From the NCBI GenBank assembly GCA_001939145.1, contig LSRX01001112.1, positions 90,835-154,834 on the forward strand: a DNA stretch of 64,000 nt, read 5' to 3'. Every line of letters starts with the position of its first letter. The stretch's first letter is position 1. The position numbers were made by a program, and so were the translations under genes. Shown piece after piece: positions 32,991 to 43,607 of the stretch. Under the pieces are notes generated by a model, which saw nothing but the letters and a program-made list of their open reading frames with translations, had not been told where the DNA came from and made no database searches. This DNA comes from Symbiodinium microadriaticum. Taxonomy: Eukaryota; Sar; Dinophyceae; Suessiales; Symbiodiniaceae.

Positions 32991-33709
32991 GACCGTATGC
33001 TCCGAAGTGGTACTTACCTGACATTGAACGAAAGGATCGGAGAATATCGCAGATGTCCACTCTTCGTTTCACATCCTGCAGGCATCATTTTAGTGCGCTG
33101 CTTTCAGCGGGCCTGCAGTGCATAAAGCTGGCGGTGACAGAAGAACAGTACAGCAGGTACAGAGAAGTTGCCTGCGCGCCAGTCTTTGTTGAGACTTAGG
33201 TCCAGGTGCGCATGAACTCTACCAGCGACCGCATGCTGACGACTCAAACGCACCTGATCTTGCAAGGTGACTCGGTTCCAACATCAAGTTGAGGCATTTT
33301 GAGGGCGGGCCTTCAGGGGCTGCTTTCGCGACAGAACTCCTCGGATCAACTCCATCGGAGAGTCGTTCGTACCGCCGTGCATCTGCCATCAGCTGTCGCA
33401 GGAATGAACTGCTTGCAACGTCACAGTCGAAGTGACTTAGACTCCCTAACTCATGATCCGCCGGATGTATAGTAAAAACTGCTTGATCTTCACGGCACTA
33501 GAGCAGCCTTTTAGCCGGGCATCAGTACTAGTTCCGACTCGCGACTCGCTTGTGTAACATGTTCTTCCAGGCTGCAGGCCCAAGTCCCACGGTGCACCTG
33601 GCAACGCCGCTCTCGAGCAAGCCAGAAGGCCCGCGAAGCCTCGCAATTTTCAGGCAGCGGCTTGGAGCATTTCCCCCGCTTCTGCATCAAGGTCATCGTG
33701 GTATCCTAC

Positions 33710-33824
33710 AGCCCTGTTGCAGCCGCTGCAATCCCGGCGCCGACCTGCTCATCGGAGCTGCGCTGCAGCTTCTTGCCGAGCACAGCAGCGACCCATCCTT
33801 TGTGTCCGTAGCCAAAGGAGACAC
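33710..33824 (-). CDS. Candidate host exon
   Basis: After GGTGAGTAAG the frame reads VSFGYGHKGWVAAVLGKKLQ, then RSSDEQVGAGIAAAATG and stops at TAG. Third-position codon use is strongly C/G. The 3' limit is uncertain. Immediately downstream another frame (YHDDLDAEAGEMLQAAA) is open and may be the continuation. Confidence 0.35.
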
Positions 33825-35518
33825 CTTACTCACCCTTATGATTTAGTATGAGGGGACCCACTTGAAGACGATAAACCGAGCTTTCAAACTTTGAGTGTTG
33901 CTCGATGGCTCAAGGTGCACTCCCTACTATGCAAGTGCGGGGGGCTCGATGGTCTCTGGGTAGTAGCATCTTCCTCACTCTGTCTCCTGCTCTCGCAGCT
34001 GTCACATCCAGTGACGACCATGGCTTGCTTGATTACCTTCGCGCCCCTCCCTGCTGTACATTCTTGGCACCACCCTTCACCTCATGTGAAACATGCTGTG
34101 AGCACTGCCAATCCTCCGCTCAGAATCGCTGCAGCTGCCCAGCACTTTGAGCACTTTCTCTGGAGGCTGCCAGAAGGTCTGGGTCCTTGCAAGCTGGAGA
34201 CACAAATCCCTAATCTAGAAATCGCTTTGCTGACCCATGTCTACCAGGGTACAATTGAGGCAATGCGAGCTCATCAAACCCACCAGAAACTCTGGAGTCC
34301 CAGAAGAGACCTTGGCACATTGCAGCAGGATTCCTTGTGCCAGTGCTCCGGGCGCAGTGAAGCCATGCACCGCCGCACAGTGCCTACATGGCATCGTGAT
34401 GCGGAATTCCCAGCTTCTGTGCGCAGGCCGCGTCGCGCTGCTGCCGTCACGAGCAGCGATTTAATCCTCCTCTTGAAAGATCTCTAAGGCCTCGAGGGCT
34501 AGTTCACTTACAATCAACTCCAAGTCTTGGCGCAACTGACAGTTGCTTCCGCCGATAATCCCTCGCTTGGCTGCGTCTCGATCCAAACGTTCACCGCAGT
34601 CTGCACAACTGCTCGACCCTAACTCGACGAATGCTTAGACTTGCCATACAACCCTCTCTCCTTTGCGTCTGGTGTTTCAGGCTATACCACCCCTCGTTTG
34701 GGGGCTCACATGGCCCCACCCTTGCGTTAATTAGATTCCAGAGGCAGCATATAGTTCCCCCCGTTGCAACGGACCCATAGACATGCGGCCTGTGTTTCGG
34801 GTGCTAAGGCTTCGCATTGTGTTGGGTATTTCGCGCAACCTTCACCTGTGATGAATGCACTTATGCGAACTCCTTATGAACTCATGGCTGGCCCTTTCAT
34901 TGGATGCAGCTGGATGCTGTATTACCCGAACATGGTTAGTAGTAACACTTTGTATGGGTTGTCAAGTACAAGGTATAGTAGAGGTTTTGTGGTTGCTGGC
35001 TGATGCTGGCTGCGTGGTGCTCTTCCTCAGCTTGGGGTCCATATGGGCATAATATCTCGCATCTCTCCCCACGTGTGTTGCCCAACACCCCCGATGTGAA
35101 TCAATGATTACACAGCATGTGATCCACGCTGCGGGGGCAAGAGGATATCGGAACAGCAGCAACTACGTTAAATCGCGCTCGTGCAACGAATGTGTCCGAA
35201 CGCAATCGCAATCCTTCAATTCCGAATCGAGATGGGCCAGAAAGAACCACCTGACGCTCCAAAGGGTTAGGCAACTGCATGTGTCACCTCACTCCAAACC
35301 ACAGCTCTGCGGTTGCAAGAATTTGCAGGATGCACCCAATACCATCGGAGTTTCGTGCCACAAATTGTTCAATCCTCCTACTTCTCCAAGCTTCATCTGA
35401 CGATCCTGTCCGTACGTCCAATGCTCCCAGTGCTCCATGTGGGAAGCTACAGGCGAGCTTCTCAGACGCTGTCAGCAGGAGAAGTCTCCAGCGAGGATGG
35501 CAAGCGCAGGCTAACTAC

Positions 35519-35615
35519 CTCAAGAGCAGCCTCAACATTTCGAAAGCGTGCCTGTGCTGCGACGGCACATTCGGCAAGATGATGCCATGGCATGGACAAG
35601 TTGTAGACTTCTGCA
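35519..35615 (-). CDS. Candidate host exon
   Basis: Acceptor GAGCTTCCAG, donor CTTGAG/GTAGTTAG. Encodes AEVYNLSMPWHHLAECAVAA, then QARFRNVEAALE. This is the most upstream exon seen for the 30-36 kb minus-strand block. Whether all these exons form one gene is unknown. Confidence 0.4.
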
Positions 35616-36112
35616 CTGGAAGCTCCATAGCTGTCGTCGAGTTCTCGGTTGACCATCGTTGATCCAGGCTGGACGACGGAGACTTCTAGACTCTAGACTC
35701 TAGTTATCCTGCAGTTGAACTTTAGTGTAGGCACTTTTGTCCTGAGCTGTGCCGGCCCCAACATATCTGGAGATGTGGCGAGATTTGTTGATGGCAGGTT
35801 GCACGCTAGGCTTCCTTGATGACTCACTGGCACAGACTAAACCCGTGTCTCTGCTGCCTTCGTGACACAGCAAGACTGCGACACAAGCCTGGAACTCTGC
35901 CATCCGATCTTCGACCTTGTCACAGTCGTCGGCCGCAACCCAACGAGTCGCAGTTCATGCCGGGGGCAAGCTGCACAACAACATGACTACTTGACGACCC
36001 TGCCTGGCGCAGCAGCGAAGCTTTTCGCTCCTTATTTGACAGGAAAACTGGTGGCAGCGGCGTCTGCAGCGTCAGGGCTTGGCCGATTGGTAGTAGAAGA
36101 CGACAAGCCCGA

Positions 36113-36240
36113 TACATACATACATACATACAGACATACAGACATACAGACATACAGACATACAGACATACAGACATACACACATACATACATACATACA
36201 CACATACACACATACATACATACATACATACATACATACA
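36113..36240. repeat. CATA/CAGA tetranucleotide microsatellite
   Basis: Alternating CATA and CAGA units, then CATA/CACA. Confidence 0.95.
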
Positions 36241-37049
36241 TTTTAGCACTCGCACTCGACGAAGCAGGCGAGGTAACGGGCAGTCAGGGAAACTGAACCA
36301 CAAGCCAGGGTCTGCAGATTGGGCAGACTCCAAGCCCAAGGGCAAACTGGAGGCAATACTAGACCTTTTCGTCTCTCGCCGGCCACTTTCACCGGCTGTC
36401 AGAGCAACTACGAGCAACAGCCAACACAATACTTCCACAACCCCTCACGATGGGCCCACAGACTCATCGCGACTTTCCAAAAAAATCCTGCACTACCAGC
36501 AAGCTCAGAAAACAGTGCGGCAAGGTAGGGTGACACATTACGGGGCTCAGCAGCAATCTCCATTCAAGAACTGTTTCCTTCAACAACTCACGGTTGCACC
36601 CAGCTTCCACTCCCGCGATCTCGCATCAGCAGTTCCATGCGATGTCCCAGAGTTACGGCATCCAGGACGTCCGATGAACCCACCGTTCATCCCACAAAAC
36701 AACTTCTCCAAGAACTGGTCTGTTTGCGGGCCGCGTGCACGTCCTCAAACTCGTCGTTTTCAAGTCACCCCAGCATGCACAAGCCCGCAGGTCTGGAAGG
36801 CCGTCTGCATAACCAACAAATCTGCCAATAGGTCTCTCTGAGTTGGCACAGCCACAGCAGGGTCCTGCTTGGCTGTTGTCTGCAGCAGGCAGGCATTTTC
36901 GACTCTTCAACCTCCAAATCCAGCAAGGTTCCTCACAGTTGCAGATTCCGGATCTTATAGCATGGCAGCGGGCCCCGAAAAGTCTCGGGATCACGGACAG
37001 AGCCATCCACATCTGCCAGGAGGCCCTTGTCGGCCTGTTGTAGGTTATC

Positions 37050-37690
37050 AAACACATTTCTCCTATTGGTCCCGACTTCAGCGGGGCTAATGGGAGAGGC
37101 AGCTCGCTCGTCAGTGCCATATTTTGCAAAATTTCCCAACTCCAAGCCAATGTAATCACACCAGCTGGGTCCAGGGGGCTGGATAGCTTCGGCATCATTG
37201 CTTATATGGGCCACTGACACGTAGTCATACACGTTGGCGTGGTCACAGCGGGGCCTATGCAGAGGCAGCTCGCTGGTTGCGGTCCGCGCTTTAAATGTGT
37301 TGTCTGTAGGAAGCATCCGTCCCAGGATACAGCGTCATCAGAATATTGTGTCGTAGACCATGGCAATCCCACCAGCTAATTCCAGGAGGCTGGACAGCCT
37401 CGGCATCATTGCTTATATAGGCCATCGAAAGGCAGTCGCACTTGTTGGCATGGTCCCGGCGGGGCCTATGCAGAGGCAGCACGCCGGTTGTGGTCCACGC
37501 TTCAAGGGGTCGTGTCTGTAAGGAGGATCTGCCCTAAACCCATCGCCAGAATATTGTATTTGTAGCCGATGAAGTCGCCCCAGATAATCTTAGGAGGCTG
37601 GATATTCTCGACAGCCTTTCATATGTGGGCATCTGAAAAGCCGTCCCACATGTTGGCATGGACACAGCGGGGCCTCGTGCAGGTATGGGC
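37050..37690 (-). repeat. Tandem repeat, period about 210 bp, apparently protein-coding in origin
   Basis: The word GCGGGGCCTATGCAGAGGCAG recurs near 37251 and 37462, with diverged versions near 37083 and 37670. On the minus strand each unit encodes a version of PLHRPRCDHANVYDYVSVAH, then ISNDAEAIQPPGPSWCD (second copy: ISNDAEAVQPPGISWWD). Spacing of 211 bp puts adjacent units in different frames, so the array is no longer a continuous coding region. Confidence 0.65.
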
Positions 37691-38222
37691 CATGGCAAGG
37701 GGGTTCGGGATTCTACAGCTAACGGGTGCCTCGTGACTTTGCACCTCTCAGGCACAGTCTTGGAGGGGATACACCCTCTGCTGTCGTCGTCGTTCGTCGT
37801 GTGGCTCAACATCGTCAACAGCATCCATCAAAACAGTCATCGACCGAGACGACGACGATTGAGGGGCAAAAAACAGGAAGAGAAAGCAAGAGAACCCAAC
37901 GAGGCAAGGGAAAGCATTAGGCAGCAAGGGGGTGCCAAAAAGCAGTGCGCAGTACAGGAATAGAGTAGTGGTGAAACTGTCGTGGCATGTACATGTAAGG
38001 TTCAGTCTGAAAAACGAGCCGCAGCATTGCGGAATCACCTTAGCGATGGTGCCAGGCAAAGGGAGATCGTGGTGTGTCCTGAGTTCCTCACGAGCAGGGC
38101 TACACACTAACTCAAGTGCCTTTGCCATTTTCGCAGGGGCAAACAGTCCAAGGCAGCGTCGAGCGAAGTCAAGGGAGGAGCCAAAGGCTGGGGCTCAAAA
38201 ACCAGTGCTACAATCTGTACTC

Positions 38223-39641
38223 TTAGTTGATCCCTCTGACCATGGTGGTCGGAATCTGAAAGGCACGTCCTTCCATCCATACAGTGACCGTGTCCTGCTG
38301 CGTGGGCGGATTCAGGTTGATCACATTGGTGCCAGCAGGTACTCCCGAGGTGGCCATTGGGGTCGCTTGGATTGGTCCGCCGATGGATGGGATGTATGCA
38401 GGCGGCGTTGTAAGAGGCAGCCCCTGTGGCGCCGGTGAGGGGGCAGCCGTTGTCATGCCCGGGGGCTGTGATGGAGCATGCCAACTGCCAGGGGGCTGGT
38501 GCGGTGGGGGCCCGGCGGCCTCGGCTGCAGGGAGGTCAGGTGCGGGAAAGGCGGGTGGCGGAGCTTTGGGGCGCGCCGCGGCCATCTTGTCCAGGAGCGT
38601 CTGCATGCTCTGGACGCGCGTAGAGAGTGACCCAATCGACTCAGTGACCGAGTCGACCTTCTGGGTCAAGGCTTCAGTGCCTTGGTTGCTTCGACTGAGT
38701 TCGTCCTGTACCTCCCTGAGTTGACAGAGGCACTTAGTGACTCCTGGGGGGTCGTCCATGGTCCCGGTGGAGTCGGACCAGGACTTTACCCAGTCATCCA
38801 GCTTGCGTTGCGTCGTCCCAACGCGATTTTGAAGATCGCGCACCATGTTGTGGATGGCCGACAACGTGCCATCAGTGGCCTGATGTCGGCCTCCACACTC
38901 CCAGACGTGGTTGGAGAGGTCGCGGGATGACCCCGCGGTTGTGCTGTCAATAGTTGACAGCGTTTCGCTCAGCGGCTTGAGGGCTGCATCAAGAGCCGCA
39001 CCAACATCCGTGGTGGACGCTGGCGGGATCTCCTGGGTGCTCTTAGCATCCATGAGGTTTTTGACCTCCATCATGATCTTGCTTTTGTCGTCAATGTAGG
39101 CCTTTATGTCTCTTAAGGCATCCGTGAAGGCCTTCAGCTCGGGGGGGGGAGAGGTATCGGTGGGCGATGTGACTTGGCTCGGTTCTCGAGAGGTGTCGGC
39201 CACCGATTTCGACGGGGTGTCGGGCTTTGGAGAGGAAGCAGGCTTGGGCTGCTCTGTGACAGCTGCAGCTTTAGCGGGTGGGGGAGGGAGTGGGGGGTCG
39301 GCAGGGGCCCCAGCAGCATCTCCTTCCGTCTTCTTGGGCTCGGGCTCGTCAGGGAGGTCGGGTGCTGTTGTTTCCTGCAAGGGGGGTGATTCAGCGGCTG
39401 AGGTAGGGGGGTCAACGGGGGGTGATGCTGCGGGAGGCACGGTGGTTGGCGGGGTTCGTCGGGCGAGGGCCAGTCGTGCCCTGGCCAAAAGGAAACCCAC
39501 GAGTATGCCCCACGGGGCATAAACCATAAGCAAGTGTGCCATGTCTGCAGGCGACGTTGTCACAACTTTGAGCACGTAGTACATGATATACCCCTCCAAG
39601 GTCGGGGGTATCTGACCCAGCTGTGACGCGGCAGCTGTCAT
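38223..39641 (-). CDS. Membrane-anchored coiled-coil/Pro-rich protein, unknown function
   Basis: ATG at 39641, 472 codons, uninterrupted. Residues ~16-60 are hydrophobic (YIMYYVLKVVTTSPADMAHL and VYAPWGILVGFLLARARLAL), giving one or two membrane segments. Then come a Pro/Ala/Thr/Glu-rich linker, helical coiled-coil stretches (LKAFTDALRDIKAYIDDK; VTESIGSLSTRVQSMQTLL) and a Pro-rich C-terminal third. No enzyme motif seen. Same architecture as 40095-40571. Confidence 0.6.
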   Translation of the reverse strand: MTAAASQLGQIPPTLEGYIMYYVLKVVTTSPADMAHLLMVYAPWGILVGFLLARARLALARRTPPTTVPPAASPPVDPPTSAAESPPLQETTAPDLPDEPEPKKTEGDAAGAPADPPLPPPPAKAAAVTEQPKPASSPKPDTPSKSVADTSREPSQVTSPTDTSPPPELKAFTDALRDIKAYIDDKSKIMMEVKNLMDAKSTQEIPPASTTDVGAALDAALKPLSETLSTIDSTTAGSSRDLSNHVWECGGRHQATDGTLSAIHNMVRDLQNRVGTTQRKLDDWVKSWSDSTGTMDDPPGVTKCLCQLREVQDELSRSNQGTEALTQKVDSVTESIGSLSTRVQSMQTLLDKMAAARPKAPPPAFPAPDLPAAEAAGPPPHQPPGSWHAPSQPPGMTTAAPSPAPQGLPLTTPPAYIPSIGGPIQATPMATSGVPAGTNVINLNPPTQQDTVTVWMEGRAFQIPTTMVRGIN

Positions 39642-39811
39642 GGCAGGAGACAAGTTCGGAAGAGCAAGGGGGCTCGAGCAGAGGTTCAATCTTGTCGCAA
39701 ACAAACTCAGGTGTCAAAAGTTGGCATTGTCACGGTAGTGCGGGTGCCAAACGTGATTCTATTTTTGGGCAGCAGAGGTGATACACTGGCATAGGGGGGA
39801 GCCTGTACATG

Positions 39812-40156
39812 TTACTGCCAGGGGGGCTTGTCAGGCTGAAGATCAGATGCTGACCCAGGCACATCCTGGGTTCGGAACTTCTGGAGTTCTACTTGTAAGG
39901 TCCTGGCTTCTTGACAGGCCTGTGTCATGGCTGCTTGGGCACCGGCCAGTGGAGTTTTAAACTCCTTCTGTGCTCGCCAGAGGCGATCTTCAAGGGATTT
40001 AAGCGCACTCAGTACTGCTTGGGTCGCGGCTTCGTAAACTCCGTGCTCTTCAGTGGTCAAGCTGTCGACATTATCTTTGAGATTCCCAAGGTGCTCATTC
40101 ATCGTCTTGAGCGCTTCGGGGATGTCTGCATGCAGTGGCAGCGCAGATTTCCTCAT
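39812..40156 (-). CDS. Helical ORF overlapping the upstream frame
   Basis: 114 codons from ATG 40156: ALKTMNEHLGNLKDNVDSLT, then VLSALKSLEDRLWRAQKEF, clearly coiled-coil. It overlaps the end of the 40571-40095 ORF by about 60 bp in another frame. Either the two are overlapping genes, or a single-base change split one ~270-residue protein (membrane segment plus long coiled coil). Confidence 0.45.
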   Translation of the reverse strand: MRKSALPLHADIPEALKTMNEHLGNLKDNVDSLTTEEHGVYEAATQAVLSALKSLEDRLWRAQKEFKTPLAGAQAAMTQACQEARTLQVELQKFRTQDVPGSASDLQPDKPPWQ

Positions 40157-40571
40157 TAAGGCAAACACTTAAGGGGAAGAGCTGGGTGATCTTCTCCTTG
40201 AGTTCCTGAACTTCCAACCCAAACAGCCTGACTGTCTGAAACAAGTCAGATCTTGTTTCCCTCCATTTCTCGAGAAGTAGGGGCTGCAAAAATGATTGTG
40301 GTTCAGCCAGCACCGGGGCGGCCTGATGCAGGACTGCCTGCTGGAGCAGGCTGTGTATGCTTGACACCTGTTCGCCCAGGTCGCTTAAGGCTCTCCGCAA
40401 AGACTGGTGGTCCTGGCGCATCTCCTGCCATTGGCTCCACAGTGCGAGCAGGGTTTTGGTAATCCCTGCAATCAGAACTACGAAACCAAGAAGCAGCCAA
40501 GATATCGCCCAGTCCGGGAGAGCTGCGAGCTGACGTGGGGAAACGTCAGGGGCAAGGCAGGAAGGTTCCAT
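40095..40571 (-). CDS. Membrane segment plus coiled-coil protein
   Basis: ATG at 40571, 158 codons. WAISWLLLGFVVLIAGITKT is a membrane segment near residues 20-42, followed by a charged helix with heptads (LRRALSDLGEQVSSIHSLLQ; VRLFGLEVQELKEKITQLF). Architecture parallels the ORF at 38223-39641. No signal peptidase site is evident, so it may be an anchored protein. Confidence 0.5.
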   Translation of the reverse strand: MEPSCLAPDVSPRQLAALPDWAISWLLLGFVVLIAGITKTLLALWSQWQEMRQDHQSLRRALSDLGEQVSSIHSLLQQAVLHQAAPVLAEPQSFLQPLLLEKWRETRSDLFQTVRLFGLEVQELKEKITQLFPLSVCLNEEICAATACRHPRSAQDDE

Positions 40572-41305
40572 GGTGCAAGGGGCAGAAAGGCAGGGCAAAG
40601 GCAGCAAGGAAGCAAGTACGGCTGCAGTACAAGGTGATAAACAGTCCAGACATGACTCTGAAAGGGTTTAGGGTGCAAAGTAGGTGAGACATGTTTGACA
40701 GTGCTCAAAGTAAAAGGATATTTAGGTGGTTCTCAGGGCTCATGCCAACTCCTACAAGTCACTGACATCAACACATGTGGCTATCCCGTGAGGCAGGGCT
40801 CGTTGAAGCCCTGTGATGGCCGAGATTTCTTTGCGTCCTCGCCATGTCATAAAGCAGTCTGTGAGACTAAGGTCGCGGCCGAGGTTTGAGGGGCCTAGAG
40901 AGCCTAGGGAGGGCGGAATCTACAAAGCAACAGTTGATCTACAAGACAAAAGGTGGAGCAAAACATCAGTGTTGTTACGACCTGGGTTTGGGCTTGGCAG
41001 AGGCTTCTACATCTGGCAAGTTCGCAAGGCTTTGTACGTCACGCACCAAGAGGTGTTAAATTGCGGTTTTGACGGGGTCCTGTGAAACTGAGGCCCTGCA
41101 AAGTTTAAGGCTTCTTGGCTTGTCTTCGGGAAATTGGGGCTTACAGGGTCTGAGGAAAGCGGGGCTGCGAGGAAAGTGGGGTCTAAAGGGCCTGAAAACC
41201 AAACATACTAACAGCTTGGGGCCCTCGTGCAAGCGGCCTCGAAGTGGTTGAAATCGTACGTTAGGCCTGGCATGTGCTTCTACCTTGGGAGGCTCGCCAG
41301 ATCTG

Positions 41306-41617
41306 TCACCCCAGTATGAAGGCCTGTGAAACTGCAGTCCTCGGCAGGGGGGTTAGGGAGCAGGTCGAACACAGAAACAAAGGAAGGTTGCTGGATTGAA
41401 GGAATACACACGATTTATTAAGGTCATTAGGGTTAGGGATCTCAAGGCTTCCCTCAGTGGCGGCAAGTGGCTCGCTCCATGGCTCGATGGTGTATGTACG
41501 GGGTGGTTCAAAGCGACCCTCAACGTTCAAAGCGACCCTTAACCGCGTGCCCAAAACAGCGCCTGACCAACTTGATTTAAAAACAGCTGAAACAGAGTCC
41601 TCGACTGCTAGAGACAT
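41306..41617 (-). CDS. Small ORF of the train, unknown function
   Basis: 103 codons from ATG 41617, with a natural composition in the middle (VEGRFEPPRTYTIEPWSEPL, then EGSLEIPNPNDLNKSC) and a hydrophobic Cys-containing C-terminus. No family recognised. It could also be spurious in the 1.3 kb gap between larger ORFs. Confidence 0.3.
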   Translation of the reverse strand: MSLAVEDSVSAVFKSSWSGAVLGTRLRVALNVEGRFEPPRTYTIEPWSEPLAATEGSLEIPNPNDLNKSCVFLQSSNLPLFLCSTCSLTPLPRTAVSQAFILG

Positions 41618-41920
41618 GGACTAAGCAAGTAGGTAGGTGGATGCAATGATGCATGATGTGGCGGGGGCAGAAGCAAAAAGAGGAGTAGAACAGAGCAGAG
41701 CAAGGGAAACAGTGCAATTAAAAATATAAAGGCAGCATGAGGGGCAAGGAGTGAAACCGACAGGTGGGAGACTGTCTCTCGTGTCTTACACACGTTCCCA
41801 CATTCACCTGGGGCTTGGGGAGGTTGAGGGGGCTGTTTGGGGCAGGGTGTGTTGAGGGCCAGGTCAGGGGGGGAGGTGTCGTGTATTACACACGAAGCCT
41901 GGTTGTAAGCTTGAGTGTCC

Positions 41921-43021
41921 CTAGTCTTGGCTATCCAGAACCTCAATCACGTCATGTAAGTTGCTTTGGGCCACGGGCAAGTGGAGGGCTTCCTCGATTG
42001 TGAGCTGACGTTCTCTACAGGGGGCTCCAAAGTCATTCATGAGCCCATGGCTATGGGGATCTCCTGGGCGAGGCAGGGGAAAGCCCAGTCCGTAAAGCCT
42101 GGCGCGAGGAGCAATCTGGAGTTGGGTGTGGGTGAGGGTAGTGAAGGCAATTAATACCACACGGCTTGGGGCTCGATGTGGATGGACAACGTGTCCTGCA
42201 TGGAGGGTTCGCCTGGCGTCGAACATGAAAGGTTCCACGATAGGTATCACGACTCCTGGGAGCCGTTTCCCCTCGAAGTCCTTAAAGGTCTTGCCGATAG
42301 GGTCATGAAGCCAAATCCCATCGCCATGCCCAGATTCTGACAGGCTGACGATTAGGGAGGGGAAGGGGGCGTTCCGGGTGTCGCGATGAACGCGGCTGAG
42401 GCAGCCGCTCCTAATCACGAATGTGGAAAACCTGTGGTGCGGGGCTGCATGTTGCAGATACCTGTTCACCAGGAGGGTCAGGTACGGGCACTCTGTGCAG
42501 AGGCTCAGGATATCCCCCGTCGAGCGCGGGGAGGCCCCCGCCACCAGGTACCTGGCGACATGGCCTGAGGCCGGATCGGTTCTCCGTCTCAAGTAAGATA
42601 CGGGCATCGTCAAAAAGATGTCTAAGAGTTCCTGCCGTGTGGGTGGCTCCTCACGTTGGCAGATACGACAGCTCTTGATTTCTATCGGACGAAGCAAAGC
42701 ATCTTCGGAGAAACCGAAATGCGGGTCCCGTGGTCTAAGCCGGGGGGTGAGGGGGTTGTGGATAGAGTTGTCACCAACCCAATCCCGGTCACATCTTTCC
42801 AATTCAGAGTCAGAATCAATCAGAAGGACCCTTGAGGGTGTTGGGGGTGTGTGGGGGGGACTGGGGGTCTCACACAGAGTATCATGTACCACCTCATCGT
42901 CGTCAGCATCCAAGTCAAGACTGAAGGAGCCTGGTTTGAGGTGCCACGTGGGGCTCATATCGACCACTTCTCTAAGAGCCGGACAGACAGGGCCTGCAGC
43001 ACACAGGTCATGTATGTGCAT
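41921..43021 (-). CDS. 2-oxoglutarate/Fe(II) dioxygenase-like protein
   Basis: ATG at 43021, 366 codons, uninterrupted. The N-terminal ~110 residues are acidic and Pro-rich; a Cys-containing segment (SCRICQREEPP) follows. The C-terminal half has the double-stranded beta-helix signature: SRVHRDTRN (HxD), SGHGDGIWLHDP (the usual Gly-rich LW strand), distal His in RRTLHAGHVV, then SRVVLIAFTTL with the 2OG-binding Arg. All four ligands are present. Substrate is unknown. Similar domains occur in other dinoflagellate retroelement proteins as far as I recall. The fold call is by motif only. Confidence 0.6.
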   Translation of the reverse strand: MHIHDLCAAGPVCPALREVVDMSPTWHLKPGSFSLDLDADDDEVVHDTLCETPSPPHTPPTPSRVLLIDSDSELERCDRDWVGDNSIHNPLTPRLRPRDPHFGFSEDALLRPIEIKSCRICQREEPPTRQELLDIFLTMPVSYLRRRTDPASGHVARYLVAGASPRSTGDILSLCTECPYLTLLVNRYLQHAAPHHRFSTFVIRSGCLSRVHRDTRNAPFPSLIVSLSESGHGDGIWLHDPIGKTFKDFEGKRLPGVVIPIVEPFMFDARRTLHAGHVVHPHRAPSRVVLIAFTTLTHTQLQIAPRARLYGLGFPLPRPGDPHSHGLMNDFGAPCRERQLTIEEALHLPVAQSNLHDVIEVLDSQD

Positions 43022-43153
43022 TACAAGCCAGGCACCTAAGCAGGGGGTTGCACATCACAGTCGGCTTGAAAGACAACGCTTGAGAAACTTTTGGCAAGGA
43101 TGCGGTCGAGAGGCAAGTGCCTATAAAAACAGTGCAAAACAGTTCAAGGAAAT

Positions 43154-43600
43154 CTACTCTCTCAGCGCTGGACTAGTTGCTTGGATTAAAATCAAGCTCC
43201 ACGGACTCAAGTGAACTCCAAGTTCGTTCCATGCAATGAATTCACATGTCATCTCGAAGCGGGAGATGAGCTCTGAGACTTCTTGTTGGAGTCTATCACC
43301 CACCTCGCTGAAGCTGCTATCCCAGAAACTTTCTGCGGGCTCCTGGTACGGCCAAAGCGGGATTTCGTATAGAATATCCAAATGGCTGTCAATGAATCTG
43401 GCCAGCGCAGGCAGGAACCAGTACTCTGGCCACGTGTTTCGGCAGGCTCTGATTTGGGCCTGAAGCTCCCTGGCTGCAAGGCATTGGTCCAAGGCTGGGA
43501 GCTCTTCAAGATATTGGTGCAGCTCATCTGCCTGAAGAGCAAAGAAAGGACGCAGATGCGGGAGGTGTATCATCCCAACAACCTGCGCAATCCCGGCCAT
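43154..43600 (-). CDS. ORF of the train starting 7 bp after the previous stop
   Basis: ATG at 43600, 148 codons. MAGIAQVVGMIHLPHLRPFF, then a helical region (ELHQYLEELPALDQCLAAR) and a Trp/Phe/Glu-rich end. No domain recognised. The start sits 7 bp downstream of the TAA at 43610-43608, suggesting termination-reinitiation or a former fusion. Confidence 0.5.
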   Translation of the reverse strand: MAGIAQVVGMIHLPHLRPFFALQADELHQYLEELPALDQCLAARELQAQIRACRNTWPEYWFLPALARFIDSHLDILYEIPLWPYQEPAESFWDSSFSEVGDRLQQEVSELISRFEMTCEFIAWNELGVHLSPWSLILIQATSPALRE

Positions 43601-43607
43601 GGCAATC

